A stretch of DNA of 31,443 bases from positions 1 to 31,443 of the forward strand of contig JADLAZ010000108.1 in NCBI GenBank assembly GCA_020849725.1. The letters are read 5' to 3'. This document shows, in pieces, positions 8,153 through 16,145 of this stretch (positions within the stretch are counted from its first letter, which is position 1; each line of letters begins with the position of its first letter). A program made the translations under genes and the position numbers. Below the pieces are notes generated by a model, which did no database searches, had not been told where the DNA came from, and worked only from the letters and a program-made list of their open reading frames with translations. Source of the DNA: Chloroflexota bacterium (GTDB lineage: Bacteria; Chloroflexota; Chloroflexia; Thermomicrobiales; JADLAZ01).

Positions 8153-8462
8153 CAGACGGCCGGCGCAGAGCTGCAGGATCAGGATGGCGCAGTTGGCGAG
8201 GAAGACGATCAGACCGGTGCGCCAGACGATCGGCGCCCTGACCAGACCGTGCGTGAGCGGGTGGGTCGAGGTCGCGGTGACGATGGGCGCCCCCTTGCGT
8301 TGGCGGCGTAGGCCGGTGCCCCGGTCACGCCTGTGCCAGACGGCCGTGGAAGCCCCGATCGGCCGCCGTGGCGCGACGGACGCTACCGGCCGCGCCCGCG
8401 CGTGTCAAGCACTCCTACGGCCGGCGCGAGTGGCTGGATCGGTGGGGCGGCCGCGTTGGCTC
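8153..8462. other. Gap holding a probable N-terminal extension without a start codon
   Basis: Read on the minus strand in frame with the fusion gene, 8152-8216 encodes 'GLIVFLANCAILILQLCAGR', an evident membrane helix. It aligns with the start of the second half ('SSFCTMLIELAASR'), so it probably belongs to the protein. Between the stop at 8405-8407 and 8152 this frame has no ATG, GTG or TTG; the nearest candidate is CTG at 8245. No minus-strand ATG exists in any frame here. The remainder (about 8250-8462) shows no gene. Confidence 0.6.
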
Positions 8463-9002
8463 CTACCGGTACCAGCCGGAGCTGGTGAGGAGCTGGTTGC
8501 CCAGCAGGCCAAGCTGGATCTCGTAGGGGGTGCCGCGCAGGCGCGGGTGGTATTCAAACCGGGCGCGCTCGAAGTACTGGACCGTGTATTCCTGACCGTC
8601 GATGGGATTGACCTCGCGCAGCTCGCCGGTGATGGGCAGGCCAAAGTAGCGGATGCCGCCATTCTGCTCCCAGTAGGCCTTGAAGCCGTTCGCGAGCACG
8701 ACACGCGTTTCTGGGAAGTAGCGCGTGTTTGGGCCGGTCGGCTCGGGCGCCAGAGCGCGGATCGTGAGCCGGCCACTCTCGACCAGGTGCAGGCCGAGTA
8801 GACCGAGCTGGACCTCGTTCGGCGTGCCGGCGTACTCTGGAAAGCGCTCGAAGCGTGCCCGTTCGAAGTACTGGACCAGTCGGCCACCCTGCCAGAAGGC
8901 GGCCGTCCGCGGTAGCCCGAACCGAGCTAGCCCACCGTTCTCGTCCCAGTAGCGGAGGAATACGCTGCTGACTGTCTGGCCCGTCTGAGGAAAATATCGC
9001 TC
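8463..9002 (-). repeat. Two-copy C-terminal repeat domain of the glycosidase-like protein
   Basis: Two copies of about 90 residues. Copy 1 begins at 'RYFPQTGQTV' (around 9002) and copy 2 at 'RYFPETRVVL' (around 8725). Both hold a 'YWxxNGGxxxFGLP' core, 'VQYFERARFExxP' and end in 'QLGLLGxxLxxSG'. Confidence 0.75.
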
Positions 9003-10286
9003 GTCGGGGCGAGATGGGCGCGCCGGGCGGCGGGCGAGTGGAAAGGCCGCGGCATTGGCCAGCCGCTGGTAGACCGAGTAGGCCGGCTTGCGCGGGTATG
9101 GCATCAGGTCGTCGTCGTAGTGGCCGTCACCGGTCTCGCGCAGCCGAACCAACCCCCAGTTGCGTGGCAGGCCGTTCTCGCGGAAGTCCTCGTACTTGAA
9201 CCAGAACACCCGCTCGACCAGGTCTGGCAGCGCCAGCAAGCGGGTGTAGACCTGCAGCAAGTACTCGGCCTGCTGCTCCTCCTGCAGAGTTGGCTCCATC
9301 AGCCAATGGGCGCGGATCGGCGCCGGCTCGGCCTGCATGCCGATCTCGGTGATCCAGATCTTGTTGAGCTGGTCACCGCTGGCCGCCATCCGGTCCTTCA
9401 TCTCTCGGACATGCGTCTCGATGCTCTCGGGTGAGAGATCATAGGGATGCAGCGCCACGCCGTCCCATGGGAAGGGATGCTCCGGTCCGAGCGGCTGGGT
9501 CTCGAAGAACCACTGCACGCGCGGCGCGGCGTAGACGTCCGCCAGATAGTCGCTGGGGATGCGGTAGGGTTTCTCGACGGGCGCGCCGTGCAGCAGCCCC
9601 CCCAGGATGACCGGAATGCGCGGATGGCTGCGCTTGATGGCGAGATAGGTATTGGTCGCCAGCGTGGCAAAGCGCTCCGGGTTGATCTCCTGCGCCATGC
9701 CCTGGAAAAGTATCAGCTTATGAGTATTGACATTTGGTTCATTGAATATCTCGTATGCCGCGATAGCTGAGCCATAGTGATCAGCGATCTCGCGCGCCCG
9801 ATCGCTGAATACCCGCACATAGTTGTTCGACAGGTCTGTCGCGTCGGCGCCGGCTCCATCGGCTGGGTCTTCCAGACGGGGGAGCCAGTAGTAGGGATCC
9901 GTGTCGGTGACGATGGCCGAGTTCAGCAGCGCCAGCACCTTCAGGCCATGGCGCGGCGCAATGTCCCTGATGAAGGCGTCATACTTGGTGTAATCGATGA
10001 ATCCTGGTCCCGCTCGACTGGTGGACTCGGCATGGAACTCGATCCGAACCCAGCGCGCGCCCATGGCGGCAAGGTCGGCCGCCATCTGGTCGAGGAAGCT
10101 GAGTGGTGCGCGCTCGGCTACGACCCGCTGGCCGACGTCGAGGGTAAACAAAGGGTCGCGCCCGACGATCCCGAAGAAGTCCGGACGACTCGCGGCCAGC
10201 ACAGTCGGGTCGGGCGCGGCGGCGGCAGGCGGTGGGATGAGCACCCCGGCCAGCAGGATGCAGAGGCAGAGTATCGACCGGAGCAT
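8463..10286 (-). CDS. Secreted glycoside-hydrolase-like protein with two C-terminal repeats
   Basis: 607 residues from ATG 10286, preceded by GGAGGA; the upstream open frame overlaps mutL and is not used. Residues 1-24 form a signal peptide (MLRSILCLCILLAGVL, then AAAA). Residues about 35-400 look like a clan-A (beta/alpha)8 glycosidase: 'YEIFNEPNVN' with candidate acid/base Glu183, and 'KIWITEIGM' with candidate nucleophile Glu314. Closest in feel to GH39/GH5-type folds, but the substrate cannot be told. Residues about 429-607 are two copies of a domain with 'RYFPxT', 'FGLP', 'VQYFERARFE' and 'xEVQLGLLG', common in secreted Chloroflexota proteins and probably for binding or anchoring. It lies 106 bases downstream of mutL on the same strand. 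Confidence 0.82.
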   Translation of the reverse strand: MLRSILCLCILLAGVLIPPPAAAAPDPTVLAASRPDFFGIVGRDPLFTLDVGQRVVAERAPLSFLDQMAADLAAMGARWVRIEFHAESTSRAGPGFIDYTKYDAFIRDIAPRHGLKVLALLNSAIVTDTDPYYWLPRLEDPADGAGADATDLSNNYVRVFSDRAREIADHYGSAIAAYEIFNEPNVNTHKLILFQGMAQEINPERFATLATNTYLAIKRSHPRIPVILGGLLHGAPVEKPYRIPSDYLADVYAAPRVQWFFETQPLGPEHPFPWDGVALHPYDLSPESIETHVREMKDRMAASGDQLNKIWITEIGMQAEPAPIRAHWLMEPTLQEEQQAEYLLQVYTRLLALPDLVERVFWFKYEDFRENGLPRNWGLVRLRETGDGHYDDDLMPYPRKPAYSVYQRLANAAAFPLARRPARPSRPDERYFPQTGQTVSSVFLRYWDENGGLARFGLPRTAAFWQGGRLVQYFERARFERFPEYAGTPNEVQLGLLGLHLVESGRLTIRALAPEPTGPNTRYFPETRVVLANGFKAYWEQNGGIRYFGLPITGELREVNPIDGQEYTVQYFERARFEYHPRLRGTPYEIQLGLLGNQLLTSSGWYR

Positions 10287-10392
10287 TATTCCTCCACACG
10301 GGATCGGCGGGTGCGGCGCCGGCGCGGCCGGTCGAACCGCGCGGCCGTCGCATTGTAGCAGACGGGTCAGGTGTGAGCCGGTAAGGCAGCGG

Positions 10393-12138
10393 CTAACGCC
10401 AACCGAACTGGCGCTCCAGCAGGGTGCCGCTAACATGGACAAGCAGCGGCGAGCCGTGCGGGCAGACGGCTGGCGCGCTGGTCTCCCCGAGCGCCAGTAC
10501 CAGACCGCGCATGGCGGCGCGACCCAGCGGGCGGCCGCGCCGGACGGCCGTGCGGCAGGACAGTGATACGAGCAGGCGCTCCAGCCAGTCCTCGCCGTCG
10601 CCGGCCGCGTCATCAGCCAGGGCGAGCAGGGTATCGATCAGACCGTCCGATGGTCCCAGCCCATCGAGCGGCGCGGCCGGTGCGTCGGGCACTGGCATGA
10701 CGCCGGGCAGCACCGGCGCGCGCCGCACGAGAAAAGTCCGTCCGCCGAAGACGTCACACTCGAAGCCCAGCGCCGTCAGCCCCTCGAGCCGGCGGCCAAA
10801 CCGCTCGACCTGCGCGGCAGTGAGTTCGAGCAGCAGCGGCTCTGGCAGCGCCACCGTCTCCGGCTCGGCGTGACCGTGGTTGGCCCGCAGCCGCTCGTAT
10901 AGGATACGCTCGTGCGCCCGATGCTGGTCGAGCAGATACAGGCCGGCTGGCCCTTCAAGCAGGAGCAACCGGTCCTGGACCTGGCCGATCAGGCGCAGCG
11001 GCGGCAGGTGAGGAGTGACAATCGGCTGGTCGGTATCCCAGGTAGGTTGACTCTCGCGCACCCCGTCCGCCAGCGACGGGTCCGCGCCCAGCAGCCGGTC
11101 ACCGATCGTCGCGAAGGCATCGGTGGCGAGTTCCCGTGGCTGACGTCCGAGGACGGCGCGGACCGCCTGCGCGAGCGCGGTGGCGATCGGGCGCTCGTCG
11201 AGCAGGCGCACGTCGAGCTTGGCCGGGTGAATATTGAGGTCCAGGCGGTCGGGTGGCACATCGATCGTAACGACGAGCAGCGGGTGTCGGCCGCGCGGCA
11301 GGAGCGGCCGGTAGGCCGTCTCGACCGCCGTCAGAAGGCCGCGCGGCTGCACCCAGCGTCCATTGATGATGATCGTCACCTGACCGCGACCGGGTCGCGT
11401 GACCTCCGGCCCGGCGATCACCCCGCCAAGCGTGGCGACGACGACCGGCGGCACGTCCAGTGGCATCAGGCTCGGGGCGAGGGCCGGGCCATACAACTCC
11501 ACCATCGTCTCGACCAGATTACCGGAGCCGCTGGTCGTCTGCGTCACTCGGCCATCGATCGCCAGCTCGAAGCGAACTGCCGGGGCCGCCAGCGCCAGCC
11601 GGCGCAACGTCTGAGCGATCTGCCCGATCTCTGTCTGTGCCCGCGCCGCTGCCGCCAGCCGCGCCGGCATCCGCTGGAACAGGTTGCGCACCGTCACGGT
11701 CGTGCCGCGCGGGTGCGGCGCCGGCTCGTCGTGAACCACCTGGCCGTTGGCGGCGGCGAGGCGGCGCCCGATACCGCTGTCGTCATCGGCGCTCGTGATC
11801 GTCACATCGGCGACGGTGGCGATGCTGGGCAGCGCCTCGCCTCGGAACCCAAGCGTGCGCACGGTCGCCAGGTCGTCGTGTGGCAGCTTGCTGGTCGCAT
11901 GGCGGGCCAGCGCCAGGGTGAGCTGGTCCGGCGCGATGCCGCGGCCATCGTCGCCAACGCGGATGAGCAGCAGGCCACCGCCTTGCACGTCGACTCGGAT
12001 GCGCCGAGCGTCTGCGTCGAGCGCGTTCTCGACCAGCTCTTTGACGACTGAGGCCGGCCGCTCGATGACCTCGCCGGCGGCGATGCGCGCCGTGACGGCC
12101 GGGGGCAGAATACGGATGGGCGGTGCGGCAATCGACAT
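10393..12138 (-). CDS. mutL: DNA mismatch repair protein MutL (endonuclease type)
   Basis: 581 residues from ATG 12138, chosen because 'IRILPPAVTARIAAGEVIER' then sits at the usual family distance; in-frame starts at 12201 and 12237 would only add non-conserved residues. The GHKL ATPase signs are present: 'VKELVENALDA', 'DDGRGI', 'RHATSKL' and 'GFRGEALPSI'. The C-terminal domain has 'DQHRAHERILYE' from Asp404, matching the DQHAx2Ex4E nicking motif apart from Ala to Arg, and 'CPHGSP' at about 559, matching the metal-site CPHGRP motif. So this is the nicking form of MutL used by bacteria without MutH. It follows mutS on the same strand, 132 bases after its stop, and the two are probably co-transcribed. 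Confidence 0.96.
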   Translation of the reverse strand: MSIAAPPIRILPPAVTARIAAGEVIERPASVVKELVENALDADARRIRVDVQGGGLLLIRVGDDGRGIAPDQLTLALARHATSKLPHDDLATVRTLGFRGEALPSIATVADVTITSADDDSGIGRRLAAANGQVVHDEPAPHPRGTTVTVRNLFQRMPARLAAAARAQTEIGQIAQTLRRLALAAPAVRFELAIDGRVTQTTSGSGNLVETMVELYGPALAPSLMPLDVPPVVVATLGGVIAGPEVTRPGRGQVTIIINGRWVQPRGLLTAVETAYRPLLPRGRHPLLVVTIDVPPDRLDLNIHPAKLDVRLLDERPIATALAQAVRAVLGRQPRELATDAFATIGDRLLGADPSLADGVRESQPTWDTDQPIVTPHLPPLRLIGQVQDRLLLLEGPAGLYLLDQHRAHERILYERLRANHGHAEPETVALPEPLLLELTAAQVERFGRRLEGLTALGFECDVFGGRTFLVRRAPVLPGVMPVPDAPAAPLDGLGPSDGLIDTLLALADDAAGDGEDWLERLLVSLSCRTAVRRGRPLGRAAMRGLVLALGETSAPAVCPHGSPLLVHVSGTLLERQFGWR

Positions 12139-12270
12139 GGGCGGCAGTCCTGCGGGTGACGACGGATTGGTGCGGTGCTCGGCGGTGATGTTGACAGCCA
12201 TGTGCCTCGGGTGGATGCGCGTCAGGATGCCAGGCAATGACGAGCGCGCTCCACGGTTGCGGTCACCGCG

Positions 12271-15015
12271 TCACCGACCCGGGCCGCCCAGGCGCGCCTG
12301 CTGCTCGATGAGCCAGTCGATGGCCTGGCCTGGGGTCAGCGCGTCCAGATCGATGGCGCGCAGTGCCCGGGCCAGGCGCGCGGGTGCATCCGGCGTGGCC
12401 GGTAGGCCCGTCAGCGACAACTGCCGCGGCCCGGCATCGTCGCTAACAGTCGGGGCCTCAGTCGTGCCTGGCGCGTAGCGGGCCGGCTGCTCGCCGACCT
12501 GCGCCCGACGGCTGTCACTGGCCGCCAGCACTGCGGCGCGGTCGACGACGGCTGGCGGCAAGCCGGCCAGGCGGGCGACATGGATGCCGTAGGCCCGACT
12601 GGCCGGGCCAGGGCGAACAGCATGCAGCAGGATGACCCGTTCGTCGCTTTCGAGCGCGGCAACATGCACATTGGCGACGTGTGGCAGGCCGGCCATCTCG
12701 GTCGCGGCGTCCGCGCGTCCGATCATCTCCGAGTGCTGGTCCACGCTGTGCCAGCCAGCTAGAGCCGTCAATTCCAGGAAGTGAGTGGCGAACAGACCCC
12801 GTGCCTGGACGCGATCGTGCAGATCTTCCAGCACTGCCTGGGCCAACGCGAGGCCATCGTCGGTGCTGGTGCCGCGGCCGACCTCGTCCAGGATGACCAA
12901 ACTGCGGCGGGTGGCCTGGTGAAGGATGACCGCCGTCTCGATCATCTCGACCATGAACGTGCTGGCGCCACCGGCCAGGTCGTCCTGCGCGCCGACCCGG
13001 CTGAAGATGCGGTCGGCTAGTCCGATGTGCGCGGCATCGGCCGGCACGAACGACCCGATCTGCGCCAGCAGCACAATCAGTGCTACCTGCCGCAGATAGG
13101 TACTCTTGCCGCCCATGTTCGGGCCGGTCACCAGCAGCAGCCGCGGCCCTGGCTTGCCCAGCCGGCAGTCATTCGGCAGGAACGGCTCGCCGCCCAGCGC
13201 GGCCTCGACCACCGGATGCCGGCCGCCGGTGATCTCCAGCCGGTCGCTGTCGTCCAGGGTCGGCCGCGTCCACCGCTGGCGCGCGGCCACTTCGGCCAGC
13301 GCCAACAGCGCGTCCAGGTGGGCGGCGCGCGCCGCCGTCGCCTGCAGCGGCCCGACGTCGGCGATGATGCCGGCGCTAAGGTAGGCCAGCGCGGCGCGCT
13401 CGTGTGCAGCGATCTCGTCGTCGGCCGCCAGGAGTCGCGCCTCGGCCTCTTTCAGTGCGGCGGTGAAAAAGCGCTCGCCACCGGCCACCGTCTGCTTGCG
13501 GACATAGTCGTCAGGTACGAGAGCCAGGTTGGGTCGGGTGACCTCGATATAGTAGCCAAAGACCCTGTTGAAGCCCACGCGCAGAGACCGGATGCCGGTG
13601 CGCTCGCGCTCGGCCTGCTCGAGCCCGGCCAGCCATCGGCGCGTGTCACTCGACCCGGTCAGGGCCGCGTCGAGCGCCGGCCAGAAGCCTAGCCGAACGG
13701 CGCCGCCACCGTCCGGCCGCTCATCGACCGCGCTGGCGAGCAAGGCCAGCACGCCAGCGCAGGGGTCGAGAGCGGCGGCCCACTTCGCTAGCGCCGGCTG
13801 CCCCGACTGCCCGAGCGTGCCGATCAGGTCGGGCAGGTGCGCCAGCGCCGTCCGCAGCGCCAGGAAATCCCGCACCCCGGCCTGCCCCTGGCTGATGCGT
13901 CCGATCTGCCGCTCCAGATCGCCCAGCCGGGCCAGGGTCGTGGCCGCCTGCGCCCGCGCCACCGGCGCGGCGACGAGCGCGGCGACGAGTGCCTGCCGGT
14001 GAGAGATTTCAGTCAGATCGCGCAGCGGCTGGCCGAGCAGACGCCGCACTGCCCGCGCGCCCATGGCCGTGCGCGTGACATCGAGGACACCGAGCAGGCT
14101 GCCGCGGGCGCCGCCGGTGCGCAGGCTGCGGGTCAGCTCCAGATTCCGCCGCGTGGCCGCATCCAGTCCGACGGTCGTGGCCACCGTCTCCGTCCGCAGC
14201 CCGGTCAGCAGCGGCAGCAGGCCCGGGTTGGTGCGCTCGACGTAGGCCAGCACAGCGCCGGCCGCACCGACGGCCGCCGGCATCGCGGCGCAGCCATAAG
14301 CGGCCAGCGACCGCACACCGAAGGCGTCGACGAGTGCGGCCGAGGCGCGGGCTGGCTCGAACAGCCAGTGCGCCAGCCGGGTCTGATGACCGGTCGCCGG
14401 CACGGCCACGGCGCCATCGTCCGGCACCAGCAGTTCGGCCGGATTGATGCGCGCCAGCTCTTCCGCCAGGCGCTCGGCCGCGCTGTCGCCGCCGCACTCC
14501 AGTGTCGCAAACTCGCCGGTGCTGACGTCGAGCCAGGCCAGGCCGAGGCACGGACCAGCGGCCGCGACCGCCGCCAGGTACCGACTCTCGCCGGCCGGCA
14601 GCAGGGCCCCGTCGGCGACCGTGCCGGGTGAGAGTACGCGCGTGACGGCGCGCTCGACCAGGCCGCGACCCGGTTCGCTCATCTGCTCGGCGATGGCGAG
14701 CGTGTGACCGGCCGCCAGCAGCCGGCCGAGATAGTGGTTGAGGGCATGGTGGGGGATGCCCGCCATGCGGACCCGGCCGCTGCGGCCGAAATTGCGCGAG
14801 GTCAGCGTGATGCGCGCATCGCGGGCGACGACATCGGCATCCTCGTCGAATGCCTCGTAAAAATCGCCAAGCCGGTAGAGCAGCAGCGCGTGCGGGTGCT
14901 GCTGTTTGAGCTGCAGGTACTGCCGCCGCGACGGCACGTCTGTTGCCAGCGGCTCACTGCTGCCAGCGCGTGGGCGAGATCGCGGCACTGATTGTCGAGG
15001 CGCTCGCTCGGCCAT
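12271..15015 (-). CDS. mutS: DNA mismatch recognition ATPase MutS
   Basis: 914 residues from ATG 15015; an in-frame GTG at 15072 would add 19 residues but lies upstream of a good -10 box. The mismatch-contacting Phe-x-Glu is seen as 'GDFYEAF' (Phe52, Glu54). The core, clamp and lever regions follow with no break. The C-terminal ABC-type ATPase has Walker A 'GPNMGGKST' at 631-639, 'GGASTFMVEM', and Walker B plus D-loop 'VILDEVGRGTSTDDG', then 'LFATHFLELT'. MutS binds mispairs and loads MutL, which is encoded next. The start codon lies only 7 bases past the -10 box, pointing to a leaderless messenger. Confidence 0.97.
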   Translation of the reverse strand: MAERAPRQSVPRSRPRAGSSEPLATDVPSRRQYLQLKQQHPHALLLYRLGDFYEAFDEDADVVARDARITLTSRNFGRSGRVRMAGIPHHALNHYLGRLLAAGHTLAIAEQMSEPGRGLVERAVTRVLSPGTVADGALLPAGESRYLAAVAAAGPCLGLAWLDVSTGEFATLECGGDSAAERLAEELARINPAELLVPDDGAVAVPATGHQTRLAHWLFEPARASAALVDAFGVRSLAAYGCAAMPAAVGAAGAVLAYVERTNPGLLPLLTGLRTETVATTVGLDAATRRNLELTRSLRTGGARGSLLGVLDVTRTAMGARAVRRLLGQPLRDLTEISHRQALVAALVAAPVARAQAATTLARLGDLERQIGRISQGQAGVRDFLALRTALAHLPDLIGTLGQSGQPALAKWAAALDPCAGVLALLASAVDERPDGGGAVRLGFWPALDAALTGSSDTRRWLAGLEQAERERTGIRSLRVGFNRVFGYYIEVTRPNLALVPDDYVRKQTVAGGERFFTAALKEAEARLLAADDEIAAHERAALAYLSAGIIADVGPLQATAARAAHLDALLALAEVAARQRWTRPTLDDSDRLEITGGRHPVVEAALGGEPFLPNDCRLGKPGPRLLLVTGPNMGGKSTYLRQVALIVLLAQIGSFVPADAAHIGLADRIFSRVGAQDDLAGGASTFMVEMIETAVILHQATRRSLVILDEVGRGTSTDDGLALAQAVLEDLHDRVQARGLFATHFLELTALAGWHSVDQHSEMIGRADAATEMAGLPHVANVHVAALESDERVILLHAVRPGPASRAYGIHVARLAGLPPAVVDRAAVLAASDSRRAQVGEQPARYAPGTTEAPTVSDDAGPRQLSLTGLPATPDAPARLARALRAIDLDALTPGQAIDWLIEQQARLGGPGR

Positions 15016-15355
15016 AAGGCGGAGTATAGCCTGCTGAGCGTCGGCGTAGGCGCGGCCCTTCAGGCGTGCCACGCGCCAGCCGATAGGACGATTACCGTGT
15101 CGCGACAGCCAGAGCGGCTGCCGGCCGGCGAGCGGAGCGCGCTAGCCCTGCTCGCCGCCAGTGGTCGTAACCGTTGCTGGTCCTGCCCGGACCCCGGACC
15201 ATCGCACGGTGCGCGACGGTACCGCTGGGCGCGCGCGAGAGGGCCAATGTCATCTGCCCTGCCCGACATGGCGCCACCTATGATGGCTCCACCGCTGACG
15301 AGCGGCCGCAGGAACACTCGGCGCAGGTGCATGGAACGGGGGAGGCAGCACGTCG
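15016..15355. other. Divergent intergenic region mutS / sigma factor
   Basis: 340 bases between divergent starts. The mutS -10 is at 15023-15028. A perfect 10-base palindrome TGTCGCGACA lies at 15098-15107 and could be an operator, but occurs once. TATGAT at 15279-15284 is a possible -10 for the rightward sigma gene, with no -35 at normal spacing. No open frame here has convincing coding character. Confidence 0.45.
15023..15028 (-). promoter_or_regulatory. -10 box of mutS, leaderless arrangement
   Basis: TATACT (5 of 6 to consensus) on the minus strand, with 7 bases between it and the ATG of mutS. No convincing -35 box is seen 16-18 bases upstream. With this spacing transcription would begin at or next to the start codon. 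There is no Shine-Dalgarno sequence before the ATG, which agrees. Confidence 0.5.
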
Positions 15356-16123
15356 ATGAGCGTCGAAGCATTATGGCAATCGTATCTTGACACGCGGCAC
15401 TCAGCGGTGCGCGAGCAGCTGATCATGCAGTACGCGCCGCTGGTGAAGTATGTCGTCGGCCGCACGTCGGTGGCTTCGTCCTCGATCCTCGACGTCGAGG
15501 ACCTGCTCGGCTTCGGCACGCTGGGGTTGATCGATGCGGTGAGCCGCTTCGATCCGACGCGGGGCGTGAAGTTCGAGACCTACGCGCTGCAGCGCATCCG
15601 CGGCAGCATCATCGATTCGTTTCGCAAGCTGGACATCGTGCCGCGCAGCGCGCGACGCCGGGCCCGCGAGATCGAAGGCGCCCAGGCGCAGTTGCAGCAG
15701 ACGCTCGGCCGCGAGCCGGACGACGACGAAGTGGCCGGCTTCCTTGGCCTGAGCCGCGACGGCCTGAGCCGGGCGCTGCAGGAGGCCTCGTGCGCGATCC
15801 TGTCGATGGAGCGGCCGCTGGCGATGCTCGACGGCGACGACAGCCTGACACTAGCCGACACGATCGAGGATGAGAACGCGGCTGCGCCGCAATCGGAAAT
15901 CGAGCGCAGCGAAGAGCGGGAGGCGCTGGTCGTGGCGCTGCAGTCGCTCAACGAGCGCGATCGGCTGGTCGTGTCGCTCTACTACTACGAGGAACTGACG
16001 CTGCGCGAGATCAGCGAGATCCTCGGCGTCACCGAGTCGCGCGTTTGCCAGTTGCACGCGCGCGCCATCACCCGGCTGCGAGCCAGCATGCGCCAGTACA
16101 ACCCGACCAGCGCCGCGGCCTGA
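15356..16123 (+). CDS. FliA/WhiG-family alternative sigma factor
   Basis: 255 residues from ATG 15356, with GGGGGAGG ending 10 bases upstream. Region 1.2/2 is clear: 'YAPLVKYVVGR', 'DVEDLLGFGTLGLIDAVSRF', 'GVKFETYALQRIRGSIIDSF' and 'RKLDIVPRSARRR'. That wording is characteristic of the sigma-28 (FliA/WhiG/SigD) group. Region 3 is 'LGREPDDDEVAGFLGLS'. Region 4 is 'LNERDRLVVSLYYYEELTLR' followed by 'EISEILGVTESRVCQLHARA', the -35-binding helix-turn-helix. In flagellated bacteria this family drives late flagellar genes, and in non-motile ones development or stress. No flagellar gene or anti-sigma (FlgM) gene is in the window, so the regulon is unknown. Divergent from mutS; convergent with the subtilase. 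Confidence 0.92.
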   Translation: MSVEALWQSYLDTRHSAVREQLIMQYAPLVKYVVGRTSVASSSILDVEDLLGFGTLGLIDAVSRFDPTRGVKFETYALQRIRGSIIDSFRKLDIVPRSARRRAREIEGAQAQLQQTLGREPDDDEVAGFLGLSRDGLSRALQEASCAILSMERPLAMLDGDDSLTLADTIEDENAAAPQSEIERSEEREALVVALQSLNERDRLVVSLYYYEELTLREISEILGVTESRVCQLHARAITRLRASMRQYNPTSAAA

Positions 16124-16127
16124 CCCC

Positions 16128-16145
16128 GCGCCGCCTGCGCGGCGC
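16128..16145. terminator. GC hairpin between convergent genes
   Basis: GCGCCGC, loop CTGC, GCGGCGC: a perfect 7-bp stem starting 4 bases after the sigma stop and ending on the first base of the subtilase stop complement. It could end transcription from both sides. There is no T-run on either strand. Confidence 0.45.

Noticed and set aside
9705..9780. AT-richer patch with TTGACA (9727-9732) inside the glycosidase-like gene
   Set aside because: No -10 at proper distance on the plus strand and no gene starts there; the patch encodes conserved residues around the NEP motif.
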